A DNA stretch of 64,000 nt from Doryteuthis pealeii (lineage: Eukaryota; Mollusca; Cephalopoda; Myopsida; Loliginidae): positions 89,221,290 to 89,285,289 of the forward strand of contig CM042138.1 of the NCBI GenBank assembly GCA_023376005.1. The letters run 5' to 3'. The notes under the pieces were generated by a model. That model saw only the letters and a program-made list of their open reading frames with translations. It did not search any database and had not been told where the DNA came from. The translations under genes and the position numbers were made by a program. How positions within the stretch are numbered: position 1 is the first letter of the stretch; each line of letters starts with the position of its first letter. Shown one piece after another: positions 32,955 to 44,266 of the stretch.

Positions 32955-33130
32955 GCCTTGTTAGCAGGGCTTAGAATATGATGACTATTGCCTGCAGAGG
33001 GGTAAGACACCTAAAAAAAAGGTGTGTCCTCATTATGACACTAAACTGCATCTGATGATGAGACTCCAGTTCTGGAGATCTTGAAAATATGGAGTATGCC
33101 TTTATTGACATTACTCCCAGGTCCACTCTT
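32955..33130 (+). repeat. RepB 5' half
   Basis: The head 'gttagcagggcttagaatat' and 'tgacactaaactgcatctga' are present, and the copy stops at 'cccaggtccactct'. Confidence 0.7.
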
Positions 33131-33236
33131 ATGAAAGAAATACTATAGAAAATATTTTCTTTTTGTAAAAATGTATATTTTGTTCATTGACAAAAATTAA
33201 TGTAAAAAGAATAGAAACTCTTTTTAAACAATTTGT

Positions 33237-33503
33237 TTACTCAATTCCTCTGCCATGAGCAAGATGTGATACAAGGTCAGTTTTTAAGTAGAGTACTGCT
33301 GGTTTGAATTAGGTTTTATTTCTCCTAGGCAGATTGCTTTAACAAGTCTAGCAAACCCAGTCTATCTGACTATTTACCCATAGCTGGTGGGAGAACAAAT
33401 TGATCCATACCTTTTCCAAGGATCTTAGCACAAAGTGATCCAGGATTTGAACCTGGGTTACTGATTCCATTTCCTATGTCAATAATCATCACACTAAGTG
33501 TGC
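33237..33503 (-). repeat. RepG SINE
   Basis: Full-length minus-strand copy with 'ctatttacccatagctggtg' and 'tccaggatttgaacctgggt' on plus. Confidence 0.75.
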
Positions 33504-33617
33504 TTTCTAAATAATGTAATATCTTCACTTTACTTGTAATCTTCACTCACATCCCACTGTCTAATCATTCTTCCTATTCTTTTACTGCATCTCATCACCA
33601 TGTCATTGTAAACCATT

Positions 33618-33680
33618 GCTTAGGTGTGGCTGGGGTTATAGAATACACTGATTGCACCTCTGAAGAGGGGTAGGACCCAA
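33618..33680 (+). repeat. RepA head fragment
   Basis: 'tagaatacactgattgcacc' and 'gaggggtaggaccc' correspond to the first 60 bp of RepA only. Confidence 0.6.
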
Positions 33681-33825
33681 TTATTATTATGAATATGAGT
33701 GTGGATATAGTTTAATACAATAATAAATAAAACTTAGATAATGCATTTTATTTTTCTGCTTCCTTGGGCATAATAAATGACTATGTTTGTCTAAAAGCTG
33801 GCATTTTCTTGTAATCATATAACAC

Positions 33826-34061
33826 CTTTGATTTTGTGGGTTAACTGCTTATTGTGTTCAACATAGAAACAAGTTGGCCTAAATGCTGACCTAACATCCA
33901 CATGCTTAGAACATCCTGTGATAAAATGTTCAAGAACTTTTTGAATGATTAAATTGTAATTCCTTGTTACTGAGAAGGAAGTAATTTTCTTTTGTTCTGC
34001 ATCAACACTGTCCTTTGTGCGAGATGATACCACGTGTGTAAATGTATGACAGTTGAGATCA
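33826..34061 (-). CDS. Candidate exon of an unrecognised gene
   Basis: On the minus strand it follows 'ctcttgtgtcctgcttaCAG' (a good pyrimidine tract and acceptor) and precedes 'CAAAG|GTGTTA' (donor GT with weak downstream match). The frame is open for 78 codons, with DLNCHTFTHVVSSRTKD, FSVTRNYNLIIQKVLEHF and RPTCFYVEHNKQLTHKIK. Several Cys and His residues and low low-complexity content argue against chance. It needs two bases from an upstream exon and ends in phase 1. Splicing to the alternative acceptor of the 32251-32471 candidate keeps the frame and would continue IK-V-TLQVKDFF. The intervening 1.36 kb holds RepG, RepB and LINE debris, as expected of an intron. Product unknown. Confidence 0.45.
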
Positions 34062-34384
34062 CTGTAAGCAGGACACAAGAGATGGCAAAGTTGGAATGGT
34101 GGGCTCTGAATGTCTGAGTTGTTCAGCTGTTTTTGCTTGTGAAATTGAATTGAGATGGATATGAATCTCGGGAGGAGTTAGGGTCACTTTTAGGAAGTAT
34201 TTTAATCATCCTTTTTTTTTTTTGTCTAAAAAAAACTTGGCCTTGTGATTCTTTTGCAGATATGAACAGATGTCTGTTAATCAAACTAAGATAACAAAAC
34301 AAGGTGCATGTTATACGAATGTGGCACTGTATAGTTTGTCAATTCATTTTTAATCTTACAATTCCATAGGACTTAATGTGCTGT

Positions 34385-34924
34385 TGTTGTATACTATACA
34401 TATACCATTCTGGCATACTTGGGTATATAATAGAGACAGAGATATAGATAGGAGATAGTAGATCTTACTTTTTACTTGTTACTCTGCTGCTCCTGGTAAT
34501 TCGTCTAACTTGTCGGCCACCATCTTATCTGCTTGACTTCTATCTAGGGGTTGATTTCTTTCTTTGCTAATTCTTCTGGGCTGGGTTAAGCTGGTCATTA
34601 TCTTATTTTAATAAACACAACAAGACCTAGATTTGCTTGATCAAGCTTTATTTTCTTCTAGCCCATATTGATTGGTCCCACTGTGGGAGACCAACCCAGA
34701 GCATGTCTACGCTCTTTGAAAGCTGGGTCAAATCTAACTAACTCTGACTAAAAACTATCACGTGTCTGTCATGGCACCCAAATCATGCCTCTGAGGGTCA
34801 AGGGTTATTAACAGTCACCGGTAATTTTTCACAGAGACTCCCTGATCCCAAAGTTAATGTCCCTTAATTTAAATTCTTAGCTACAGGTCTGTTCACAATT
34901 CATAACCTCTCATGAATTGTAACA
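34385..34924 (+). mobile_element. RepD solo LTR, 4-bp TSD CTGT
   Basis: The copy starts TGTTGTATAC and ends GAATTGTAACA. CTGT is at 34381-34384 and 34925-34928. It has 'gggtatataatagagac' (TATA-like) and 'ttttaataaacac' (AATAAA). It lies 2.8 kb from the 30968 copy in the same orientation but has its own duplication, so the two are independent insertions. Confidence 0.9.
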
Positions 34925-34928
34925 CTGT

Positions 34929-35503
34929 TCCTTACTAACATAAAAATTGTAGAAAAATGATACTTGGTTGATTATCATTTATTCATACGGAATAACAAGG
35001 ATATTTTATCATCTAAGCTAAACTTGAGAGAAGAGTATACAAACATGATATGAGATACAAGATGTCCTAATAGGAAAATAGTCTTTTAGTAGAGAAAGTC
35101 TTGTGACCTTCATATGTAGCTGGTATAAAAGTGTAAAGACATGTTAAGCTTGTTCTCATGTGCTATGCAATACAAGGTTTCTTGGGGTGCAAAGCCCTGC
35201 TGTCCATTGACAGGAAACACAACTGGTGAGTGTTACTTTTCTTGAGGCTTTGAAGGTAAAAGAGGGTTTAAATTACCTTTCATGTCCTCTAGTATCAAAT
35301 AGGAGAAACTGTGGAAAGTAAGGAATGTAATCTCTACAAAATAATGATTGCAGTGGGTTATGATAAAAGATAATTAAAGTTAAAAAGATGAATGAAAATG
35401 CTACTTAAAATTAATTAGAATGATACAATATAAGTTTTTATTCTGAGTATCTTTCAAGAAAGGTCTTTACAGAAACTGTCACATTATTTCCTGTAGAAAT
35501 ATC
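34929..35503. other. Unassigned interval
   Basis: No feature recognised. Confidence 0.4.
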
Positions 35504-35603
35504 CAGCAATAGATTAAATAGTACCACTACTGCTCTTCTTCAAGGATGGCTTTGGCATTAAATAACCTATGAAGGTTGATATGCCATCAAACAAAGAAAC
35601 CAA
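35504..35603 (+). repeat. RepN/RepB-type tail
   Basis: 'gattaaatagtaccactact' and 'ctttggcattaaataaccta' followed by 'tgaaggttgatatgccatca' match the 3' part of the 5658 copy. It is a tail-only fragment. Confidence 0.65.
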
Positions 35604-36238
35604 ACCATTGCCTATAAATATGTGTTGCAGTTACTTTTGTGTTAAAAAAAGAAATTTTTGCAGCCATTTTATTTTTCTCTTTTATTCTGAACAATTTGGT
35701 TAGTCATGTCTATCAGACAATTTTCAAAACAAAAGCAGAAAGTAATTCCCAGAAATATATGCAAGTACACAATCAATATTTAATTAAAAACAAAGTGGTG
35801 GTGATGGCATCTATAAGTTTCTCAAGACCATCGATCAAGATGGTAAGCCAGGGTAGGGTTGTATGGAATACTGGCTGTAGCCTATGCAGCACATCTCCCT
35901 CTCTTCATACCAATAATGTCCAAGGGAATGGTAAATGCCAATAAGGAGAGCTATTGAAAAAAAAAAAAAAATCAAAGGTTAAAACATTTTAGTCTTGAAA
36001 ATTAGACAAAGTTGATTGCATAAAATTGTAACAAGTAGTAATTTACTTGAAATTATAAAAATCTACAGTAATAGAGTAGCTGATTGCTTGCTTGGTTAAA
36101 TGTATTTTATGCACAACTAAATGGTTTGATTCTGGGGGATAAAAATTTCTAGAAAGAAATTGATGAAATCAGTTTTTGCCCCAGAAGAAAATTAACAGTA
36201 TTATAAATGCTGGCTCTTTAAAAAGAAATCTCCTTCTC

Positions 36239-36239
<1 letters not shown>
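35604..36239. other. Unassigned interval
   Basis: A 101-codon plus-strand frame (35639-35944) has no recognised domain. A GC-richer block at 35800-35945 ('catcgatcaagatggtaagc') may be a worn retroelement. Confidence 0.35.

Positions 36240-36283
<44 letters not shown>
36240..36283. repeat. (TA)n microsatellite
   Basis: Perfect TA run. Confidence 0.95.
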
Positions 36284-36288
<5 letters not shown>

Positions 36289-37511
36289 AAGTTTGGTGTG
36301 TATGTGTCGGCTTATAACTTTGAAAAGAGATATTATTCAGATTCGAAATTTTGCATACATCTTAATATTCTTATAACTAAGAAACATACCAAATTTAGTT
36401 ATTGATTTTTACTGATTAAGTGGTATAATTAATTAAACAAAAATCAACTGATTTTCTGAACTGTTCATATGGCACTGCTCCAGATAATTTGACTATGTGT
36501 TGACTGGGTGCTGGTTATTGTAGCATTATTAGATAATTTTAATAGACAAATTTGCACCCTAATCAGTTCAGTTAAGAATTTCTCGTGTATTTCTGTTAAA
36601 AATATTTATTTGGTTAGAAAAAAAAAAAATCTTTCTAAATACGTAATTTGTATGTGTTTTCATCCATTGAATTATTTTTTTTACTGTGAATTAAATAACA
36701 AATCAAACAAAAACATTTAACGATAACTCAACTTTTTTTTATTAATACTTTCATTTTAGAATAATCAGTATAACTCAAATCTTTTTTGAAAGAAACTATT
36801 CATGAAATAAACATTATTAAATTAATACACAAAATATTCTACCTACAAATAAGGTAATGTTTAGTTATTAGCTTCTTTGGTACTTTTAGGAATAAAAAAA
36901 AAGGAATTAATTAAGATGATAAATTTTATCACTAACTCCAACAAGGAATTAAGAACTGAATTAAAATTTATTGTATGTACAAAAGACTTTTAGAAAAAAA
37001 AACACTATTATAAACAAAACAAAAAAAGATATTGTAATACAGACAATTGTAAATATTTAATTTTTAACATTTATTGTTACATTTTAATTGGGTAAAAAAG
37101 AACAAATTAAACAAATACATTTTCTATCATTGTAAATCAAAGAAGGCAAAGAAAAACTAGTTTTAAAAATAAGATTGCTTCAAAAATGTAAACAACAAAA
37201 AGAGACTATTCTTAAAATAAACAAATATTAAAACAATGTATTATAGTATTATATAATATATGAATAAGTGTATTAAATACACTCATTCTTAGTTTTGTTT
37301 ATTATCAAATCTTCAATAAATGAACAATTTACATTTGAATGAATCAATACAAGAAATTTTCCTCCTACAACTAAAGACACATGGATTTTACATGTTAACT
37401 CTTCAGTTATTTAATGCCGAAGTCATATTTGTTTTATTCATTATTATTTGGTATTGGTGTTTGTTTTATTCATTATTATTGTTTTTTTAACTCCTTTTTT
37501 ATTTATTTACC
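36284..37511. other. Unassigned, extremely AT-rich interval
   Basis: Dense short A and T runs; no repeat family or coding signal. Confidence 0.4.
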
Positions 37512-37955
37512 CCATAGATGGGACTCTAATAGGTACTACCACTCTGGGTCAAAGTGGACCTGGGAGTAACGGCAATGCAGGGGTAATTTACACTTCCAAA
37601 AGCTCCAGAATGGGAACCTTACCACTAAAGGCAGTTTAATGTCATACTCAAGACACTAAGACCCTCAGAAACTGCCTTTTAGCACATCTATAGTATAAAG
37701 GGATGGTAGTTTGCCAGAGCAATATGGTTGGTATAATCATATAGGTTCTAGGGCTTGATGGGGGCCTCTCCGACTGTCTAGTCCAAATATGGATTAAAGT
37801 GGAGTTTAGAATGTCATGGATTGCTCAGCTATCAGGATTCCATCCATAAGCATCATGGGTTGCCACCCATAGTTTACAGGTGACCCAGTTGGAAGGAGGT
37901 CTTACTCCTCAATAGAGGTGCAGTCGTCGTATTATACAGCCATAGCTGACCGACA
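37512..37955 (-). repeat. RepA element, tail missing
   Basis: Read on plus it runs 'ccatagatgggactctaata', 'aggtactaccactctgggtc', 'cagtttaatgtcatactcaa', 'tataggttctagggcttgat' and 'ataagcatcatgggttgcca' to the head 'gaggtgcagtcgtcgtatta'. Confidence 0.75.
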
Positions 37956-38078
37956 TAAATAAATAAGGACGTTTAATACATACTTCCTTTAAATTGTTAC
38001 TTTTTTAGGGGTAAAAAAGAAAATAAACTGTAATAATAAATGAGTTCTAAAAATAGTAATAAAAATTTTTTTTTGTAA

Positions 38079-38141
38079 TAGCAAAATTACTGTCCCGATG
38101 TGTCACTGATGCAGTGACACATCAGGATAGTGATCTTGCTA
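38079..38141. repeat. Hairpin at the centre of a RepH half-element
   Basis: The 30-bp arms 38079-38108 and 38112-38141 are inverted around a 3-base loop; the inner 20 bp ('gatgtgtcactg' / 'cagtgacacatc') differ at two positions only. In RNA or single-stranded DNA this would fold into a stable stem. Confidence 0.85.
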
Positions 38142-38489
38142 TGAAAAAATCAGAAATCATCAATAACGTAAAATTGTTTTTTTATTTTTTTTTTTTATAG
38201 CATTTTTGGATATCGTGCACAAAAATGCTTTTATAAACCAATTTTTAGGAGTAGGGAAGCTCTAGAACTCATTTTACAGACAAAAATAGATTACAAAAAG
38301 TCGCCATTTTTTGCAACCCACCCCCCTCAAATTTGGAGAGCTAAAAATAGACATAACTCTGCCAATTGTTGGAATTGGAAGCTCAAATTTTGGGGATTGT
38401 CTAAGTTGATCATATTCCACACTTGGACATTTCAGAAAATTTGAAGGGGGTGGGTGACATGGCCTGGATGATTTGACATGGAATTACCC
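38087..38489 (-). mobile_element. RepH fold-back element, one arm only
   Basis: From the hairpin it runs through 'tagcatttttggatatcgtg', 'ttttaggagtagggaagctc', 'acaaaaagtcgccatttttt' and 'gcctggatgatttgacatgg' to the terminus 'aattaccc'. The same arm occurs twice, inverted, at 47940-48784. The plus-strand frame at 38473-38655 begins in the terminus and is not a gene. Confidence 0.8.
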
Positions 38490-38513
38490 TGTTGTTTATC
38501 ACTGGCAAAAATG

Positions 38514-38622
38514 CATAGCCAGTGGCTGTGAGTTTGTAGGAAAAACAGTGTTTGAATTGAACTCACTAACAATGGTCAGTGAGCTGAGCTTGCAAGCCAT
38601 TACACCATGCAAGGTGCCCAGT
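38514..38622 (-). repeat. RepK tRNA-like SINE
   Basis: On minus the copy starts 'gcaccttgcatggtgtaatg' (A-box-like) and carries 'agtgagttcaattc' (B-box-like). It begins with the 'gcatagccagtgg' motif at its 3' side. This is the best preserved RepK head. Confidence 0.6.
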
Positions 38623-39017
38623 TACTTTTATAATTATTTAAGAGATATTTTATGAAAGACTTTTTTCTTTTTTTAATTATTTTTTTTTTCTGAAAATGGT
38701 TAACATCATTTTTTTTTTTTTTTAGTTGTTATTTAAAAAAAAAAAAATGTGAAAAGAAAGAGGAGAGAAAGGTAAAATGTTTCCCTTGTCAGTCATTTGT
38801 TGGGTGGAAGGTGAATGTTGGGAGTTTTTCCAGATTTGGCAGTTCATTCATAGCAAAGTGCTTATTAGATTGCATTGGACAAGAATGAAAGTTGCTGAAA
38901 CTGTGGCCAAAAGTGTTGTTGAGATGCCAGGGAAATTTGATGAGAATTTGAAAGAATGTCTTCAGGGCTGAGTTAAATGCATGTATATGAAAGAGAAATT
39001 GGTTATTTGAATCTAAA
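38623..39017. other. Unassigned interval
   Basis: T- and A-runs at 38678-38750. A 64-codon plus-strand frame (38777-38971) ends with KVAETVAKSVVEMPGKF; it lacks a clear acceptor and no domain is recognised. Confidence 0.35.
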
Positions 39018-39180
39018 CATCTACAACCCCTGGCAAAAAATTGTGGAATCACCAAACTCAGCCAGTTACCCTTCTTTTTTTCTCAGCAAATAAACAAATC
39101 ACAGTTATGACAAACAATTTTTGATTAATAGCAGAACATTCTGGCTTCATGAAATATTCTTTAGAAAAATTATCTGATCT
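39018..39180. mobile_element. Tc1-like transposon end fragment
   Basis: 'acaacccctggcaaaaaatt' followed by 'gtggaatcacc' resembles the terminal repeats of a Tc1-type transposon, and 'cagcaaataaacaaatcaca' continues it. No opposite end is present in the next kilobase. The assignment rests on remembered terminal motifs. Confidence 0.45.
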
Positions 39181-39187
39181 GTTTGTG

Positions 39188-39290
39188 GAGCCTAGAATAT
39201 GCTTATATCCCTTTGCTATTACTCCCAGTTCCACTTCAATTTGGAGTGGTAGTACTGGTTAGGGTCCCATCAATGGTAAACAATCTACCT
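39188..39290 (+). repeat. RepB middle fragment, internally deleted
   Basis: 'ggagcctagaatatgct' (head) is joined almost directly to 'ttactcccagttccacttca' and 'ggagtggtagtactggttag'. Confidence 0.6.
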
Positions 39291-40127
39291 GTGTGCCAGT
39301 AAAGCTTAGTCGATATTAAGAACATTAATAATTCTTAGCAAAATAAATATTAAAAGCCACCTCCGTTTTGTTAGCAATTAAAAATGTATTAGTTCCAAAA
39401 ATGTTTTGTAGAGTTTATAGAACTGTCAGAAGTATGTGTGTGTGAAGATGTAAATTGATAGTGCTTAAAAATGTCATCTTTTTAGGCATCTTTGCATTAA
39501 TAAGAACAGAAGAAATGAATGTTAATTCCTTTTTAATGTTAATCAACACCCATTTGCCTCCCAAGAGGAATTATCATTTTTTTTTTTTCATAATTTTTTT
39601 TTCAAGACTAGAATAGTAAATACTTGATGTAATTCTTTGTGTTATAAAAAGTTGAGGAATTTTGTGGCATCCTTTTTTTTTCTTGATATCTTGTTTCTTC
39701 CTTGGCATAATTATTCCAGTAACAGTTGTTTAATCTCTCTGGTACATAACAAAATTTCCTGATAGGAAAAAACAATTCTAAAATTTTCTGATGAAACCCA
39801 AAAGATCTACTTGGATAACCAAAAGAAAAAAGACAAAAAGAAAACAAACAAACTAATATACTGCACTTCTTGTTGAACCACTTTAATGACTGGCCAACAT
39901 CAACATCATTATCATCATTATGCAAACTAGCAAAAAAAAACAAAACGCCCCATGGGCGGTGTAAAAATTAATTTTTAATAGATATTACCTGAGGGGATCA
40001 GAGTTAAAAATTCAATGTCAGAGAGTTTGAACCATAAGTAAGTGAAATCATTAAATCTATTAAAGGAGTAAAAAAAAATAAAATAATTGAAATCGAAACT
40101 TAGTTCAGATAACTTTAAATATATATT
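39291..40127. other. Unassigned interval
   Basis: A 111-codon minus-strand frame (39608-39943) is Phe/Lys-rich with no domain and no supporting splice site. Confidence 0.4.
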
Positions 40128-40397
40128 AACCCTTCACTTGTGAGTAGGATGGAATACAAAGTTTTTCCAGTTGAGCAAAGCTGGTTAGAATTCAGTTTTT
40201 CTTCTAAACCAGCTGTTGTATCAAGTCTAATGAGCCCAGTCTTCCCTACTATCTACCCATAAATGGGGGAGGGAAGAGATGGTGTGGATTCCTGCCTCTC
40301 TCCCAGGGGTATTAATGCAAAGGAAAATGCAAATGGTCTTTTCCAGGAATTAAACTCAGATTGCCAATGATAATAAGCATAATGCCAATCATGTATA
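40128..40397 (-). repeat. RepG SINE
   Basis: Minus-strand copy, with 'ttaacccttcacttgtgagt' and 'ctatctacccataaatgggg' on plus. Confidence 0.75.
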
Positions 40398-40436
40398 AAT
40401 AAGGGTGGTGAGTGGGGAAAAGGGTGGACTCATCGT

Positions 40437-40680
40437 GGGTGGGGGTGGCTTAAAGTCAGTATGAGCCAGACAGTGAGGGAGTCTATCCCCTGTTCACTAG
40501 CACTAGACCAAGGAGATTGTTCTTAGCATCTGAGGCAGAGCGCCACACCTATCATCAACTCCTCACTTTACCGCATAGATCCGTGTGCTACTCATATGCT
40601 GAGTTGGTGAGGGCTGGTATCAAACCAGGAACCTTGAGGTCCCTTGTCAGATGCTCAACCATCTGAATTATACACTTTTT
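40437..40680 (-). repeat. RepE tRNA-derived SINE
   Basis: On plus: 'cagacagtgagggagtctat', 'ccacacctatcatcaactcc', 'gctactcatatgctgagttg', then the inverted B box 'ggtatcaaaccagg' and tRNA-like head to 40680. It is a nearly complete minus-strand copy. Confidence 0.8.
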
Positions 40681-40969
40681 CTTAGGGAATTAATAGAAAA
40701 TAAACAACGGTCTTAACTAGAATTTGAATTAAGTTCACCAATTCAATTTTACTTACCACAAAAATTATGTCCCCTGTGCTTCAAGAATCTACTAATAAAT
40801 ATACTTATTTTTAATTATCTTTAGACTATGAGGTACAAATAATATCCTATATTTTCTTAAAATGTATTGTATTGACTCTATATTCACAAGTTTTATTTAA
40901 TTCCTAACCTAGTCATTACCTATGACATATTTACCATTGACATGAATTTTCAATTTAAGGTTGGTTCTT

Positions 40970-41440
40970 TTTGGTTGTTTGGTTTAATGTCATATCAACC
41001 GTTGTGGGTTATTGAACGCCAAATGTTTTTTTGTTTTTTTAAATATATAATTTGTTTAAAAAATAATTTTCATTAACTTCATGTGTATTAATAAATACTT
41101 CTAGCACCTATATGATAAAAAGGGGTGGGTCTATTCCATAAGAGCAATTTGGAGAATATGGCTAAGAGAATCATATAGCAAGGCTTGACATGCCCAGCCA
41201 ATTGATCAGAAGGGGCCTCTATGACTGCTCATCTAGCCCAAGTAAGGGCCAAAATAAAATGTTGCATATCATAGAACCACTTAGTACCCAGGTCATAGAA
41301 CACAAGTTAACACAATCCTGTCCTTGGTGATAAAAGGTCATCACCCACGGCCAAGAGATGCCCCGATTGTAAAAAAGGACTTCTTACTCCTATGCAGAGG
41401 TGAAGTCAGCATATTCTACAGCCCCAGCCAACAAAGAGCT
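40970..41440 (-). repeat. RepA element with internal deletion
   Basis: The tail 'atgtcatatcaaccgttgtg' is followed directly by 'acctatatgataaaaagggg' and then the standard order to the head 'cagcatattctacagcccca'. The 'tgtcctggg' to 'ggtagtacc' middle is absent, unlike in the 6105 copy. Confidence 0.75.
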
Positions 41441-41999
41441 ATGCCAGGTGAATATAGAGAATGCTACACTTGTACAATTCTGTATTTCACCTAAAACTGC
41501 TGATTGAAAAAAATTATCAAGATTAGCTTCATAACTTTTTTTCCACATTGGCACTGACTCCTATCATATCAAGACATCACTTTATTTTAAAAGTTGCTTA
41601 GCTGTGCATACATTTAAAAACAAATTTAAAAATAAGTCTTTAAAAAAAAAATCCTACTTCAAAGGTGGTATTCCTGTTTCATTACTGGAGCTTAAAAGAA
41701 TGAATGTAAGATGGATGCAGAAGCTGAGAAAGATAAACATTTTAATGAGTACAAAGTTTAGATAAAATATAAGTTGGTAATCAGAGACCAAGCACGAGTA
41801 AAAGAAAATCCCAGAAGCAAAGTGTTAGAGGCATCCATTCTCTTGGAGATGGAGGGGGAGGGGGCAATCAACTGATGTGTTTGGTAGTTATTAAAGGAAT
41901 ATAATTATATTAATAAGAAATAGTTTTTAGCAGTGGTTCTTAAACTTTTTGATGTGGCAGACAGGGTTCATTTCCAGTATGTCAAGTATCAGTAGCATA
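41441..41999. other. Unassigned interval
   Basis: Includes a purine-rich stretch near 41850-41870. Nothing recognised. Confidence 0.4.
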
Positions 42000-42535
42000 T
42001 GTTGGTTGGTTATTTTGTTTAATGGCATATCAACCCTTGGGAGCTATTTAATGCCAAATCTTGTTTTTTTAAAAAAAATATATATGATTTTTAAGAAAAT
42101 TTGGTTTTATAAACTGGAAGAAATAATTTTCATTAACCTCATGTGTATTAATAAATTGGCAGAAATGATAAACTGGTGGTTGACCCCCAGCCACTGCCTT
42201 CTAACATCCATATGATAAAAAAGGTTGGGTGTTTGCCATAAGGGCAATTTGTAGAAAACAGTCAAACAATCATAGGTGCTAGGGCTTAATATGACCAGCT
42301 GATTGATCGGATGGGGCTACTCTAACCACTTGTCTAACCTAAGTAAAGGCCGAAGTGGAGTGTTAGATGTCATGGGACCATTTAATACCTGGATCTTGGA
42401 TCACTCAGCTAACACAATTCTATCCTCGGGCATTATAGATTGCCACCCATGACCAATAGGACCTATGGGAGAGGGTCTTACCCCTCTGCAGAGGTGTAGT
42501 TGGCATATTCTACTGCCCCAAGTTGACAGGGCATA
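42000..42535 (-). repeat. RepA element with the same internal deletion
   Basis: The tail 'ggcatatcaacccttgggag', then 'catccatatgataaaaaagg' and the head 'ttggcatattctactgcccc'. It lacks the same middle as the 40970 copy, so the two form a deletion subfamily in the same orientation. Confidence 0.75.
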
Positions 42536-42714
42536 GTAGCATATGTGTGAACCAGGATATAAATTAAAGAAATAAAAAAAACTTTTTAGTCTAAAGCAGG
42601 AGCAGGCACAAAAAACAACAGCCCAAATGCAGTTGTGATAGTTTGTGTGTCATGTTATGTGCATCTGTAGTTGAATTTCATACTATACTCTATTTGCTGG
42701 TCAGTATTTTCCAG

Positions 42715-43027
42715 TGACTGGGCCACCCTGTTGGCTGGGGTAGAAGAATTTACTGACTTCACCTCTGCAGAAGAGTGAAATCCTCCTCAAACGGGGGTCA
42801 CCTGTTGGCCATGGGTGGCAACCCATGATGTTTAAGGATGGAACTCTGGTGGCTGAACAGTCTATAACATGCAAAACTACACTTTGGCCCTTACTTAGGC
42901 TAGACGGGCGGTCAGAGAGGCCCCCTCTGATCAATCAGCTAGTCATGTCAAGCCCTAGCACCTAAAGGATTGTCCCAAACCTATTGCCTTTTTGGCAAGC
43001 CCCAGCCCTTTTTATCATATATGCTAG
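42715..43027 (+). repeat. RepA element, left part of an LTR-split copy
   Basis: The head 'gtagaagaatttactgactt' to 'ccctttttatcatatatgctag'; it continues after the LTR at 43529. Confidence 0.8.
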
Positions 43028-43528
43028 TGTTGTATACCCACTTCATCTGCTGGGGAGGGGAGTTCTATTTTGCCAACTGGCTATATTCTTTTGGGGTGAT
43101 TTCCTTAGTCTCTTCCTCTGGTTGATATGGGCTTCTTTTGTCCTGGGCTCCAGTTGTCTGTGCTCATTTATTTTGTTTTTAATAATGAATGCAAGACTTT
43201 GTTTATTTTTTCTCAGATGTCTTTATTAAAACCAAAAGGGTTCAACCATGCAGTGAGAAGATGGCTTACTTGGAAATAGATGACCATTGTATCTGCTCCC
43301 TTTGATTAATTGCTAAATTCTGAATACTCTAACTCAGTTCCCTTCACATGGATTGCCTTTAGCCAATGAGAATTCAGCAGTTAGGTCAGTGAAAGGTGAA
43401 CTGCTGTCAATCACTTCTATAATTGTCATCCTATGATTCAATGGTAACTTTCCATTTACGAATACTGTTATTTAAATTTTACTACACTACAGTACATAAT
43501 TCGTAGGCACCCATAAATTATGTAATCC
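43028..43528 (+). mobile_element. RepD solo LTR inside RepA, 4-bp TSD CTAG
   Basis: It starts TGTTGTATAC and ends 'aaattatgtaatc', a decayed form of the family end. CTAG lies at 43024-43027 and 43529-43532. Its interior ('tttttaataatgaatgcaag') aligns with the 30968 copy ('tttttaatattcaattagca'). Being nested, it is younger than the RepA it interrupts. Confidence 0.85.
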
Positions 43529-43607
43529 TAGAACATGGTGACTGTGGGTCTTTGTGTCCTGGGTATGATGTTAAATTGCATCTAGTGGTGAAGTTCCAAT
43601 TCTGGAG
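43529..43607 (+). repeat. RepA element, right part of the split copy
   Basis: 'tggtgactgtgggtctttgt' and 'atctagtggtgaagttccaa' continue RepA from 43027, and it is cut off by the next RepA head. Confidence 0.75.
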
Positions 43608-44163
43608 TGCCCTGTCGTCTGGGGCGTTAGAATACACTGATTGCACCTCTCCAGAGAGGTAAGACTCCCCCAATGGGGCCACCTGTTGGCCGTGGTGGTG
43701 ACCCGTGATGCTTAAGGATGGAACCCAGGTGGCTGAGCAGTCCATGACCTGTGACACTTCACTTTGGCCTTTACTTGGGCTAGATAGGCGGTCGGAGAGA
43801 CCTCTCCGATCAATCAGCTGGTCACGTCAAGCCCTAGCATCTATATGATTGCCCTGACCCTATTGTCTAAATGGCAAGCCCCAACCCTTTTTATCATATG
43901 GGTGCTAGAAGGCGGTGACTGAGGTTATTCATGTCCTGGGAATGATGTTAAACTCTATCTGATGGTGAGGTTCCATTTCTGGAGGTTTCATCACCATTGC
44001 TCCCAGATCCACCCTGACCAGGAGTGGTAGTACCTGTTAGGGTCCCATCTATGGGTTAAATAGAAAAACATGAGTTTATAAAAATTGAGTATCCATTAAG
44101 AATGAATTTATTTCAAAACTTTGTTGGCATTAAATGACCCACTGAGGTTGATATACCATAAAA
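43608..44163 (+). repeat. RepA element, full length
   Basis: It contains all blocks from 'cctgtcgtctggggcgttag' to the tail 'gaggttgatataccataaaa' with little decay. It follows the previous copy head-to-tail in the same orientation. Confidence 0.85.
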
Positions 44164-44169
44164 CTCCCC

Positions 44170-44266
44170 TTATTTCCTGCTCATGGCATGAAACACAAAC
44201 AGCATTGTCCAGGATTCAAACCAGAGTCACTGTGTCCATTTCCTATGATGATAACCATTATACTAA
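44170..44266 (-). repeat. RepG head fragment
   Basis: 'catgaaacacaaacagcatt', 'ccaggattcaaaccagagtc' and 'gataaccattatact' form the tRNA half and adjoining body. Confidence 0.65.

Noticed and set aside
30968..34924. Two RepD LTRs in the same orientation 2.8 kb apart looked like one LTR retrotransposon.
   Set aside because: Each copy has its own different 4-bp duplication (AAAC and CTGT), and the DNA between holds RepB, RepG, LINE and candidate exons, not gag/pol.
35639..35944. A 101-codon plus-strand frame as a gene.
   Set aside because: No start context, splice sites or domain. The GC-richer part is more likely retroelement debris.
39608..39943. A 111-codon minus-strand frame as a candidate exon.
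   Set aside because: Dominated by Phe and Lys from T and A runs. No good acceptor or donor frames it, and no domain is recognised.
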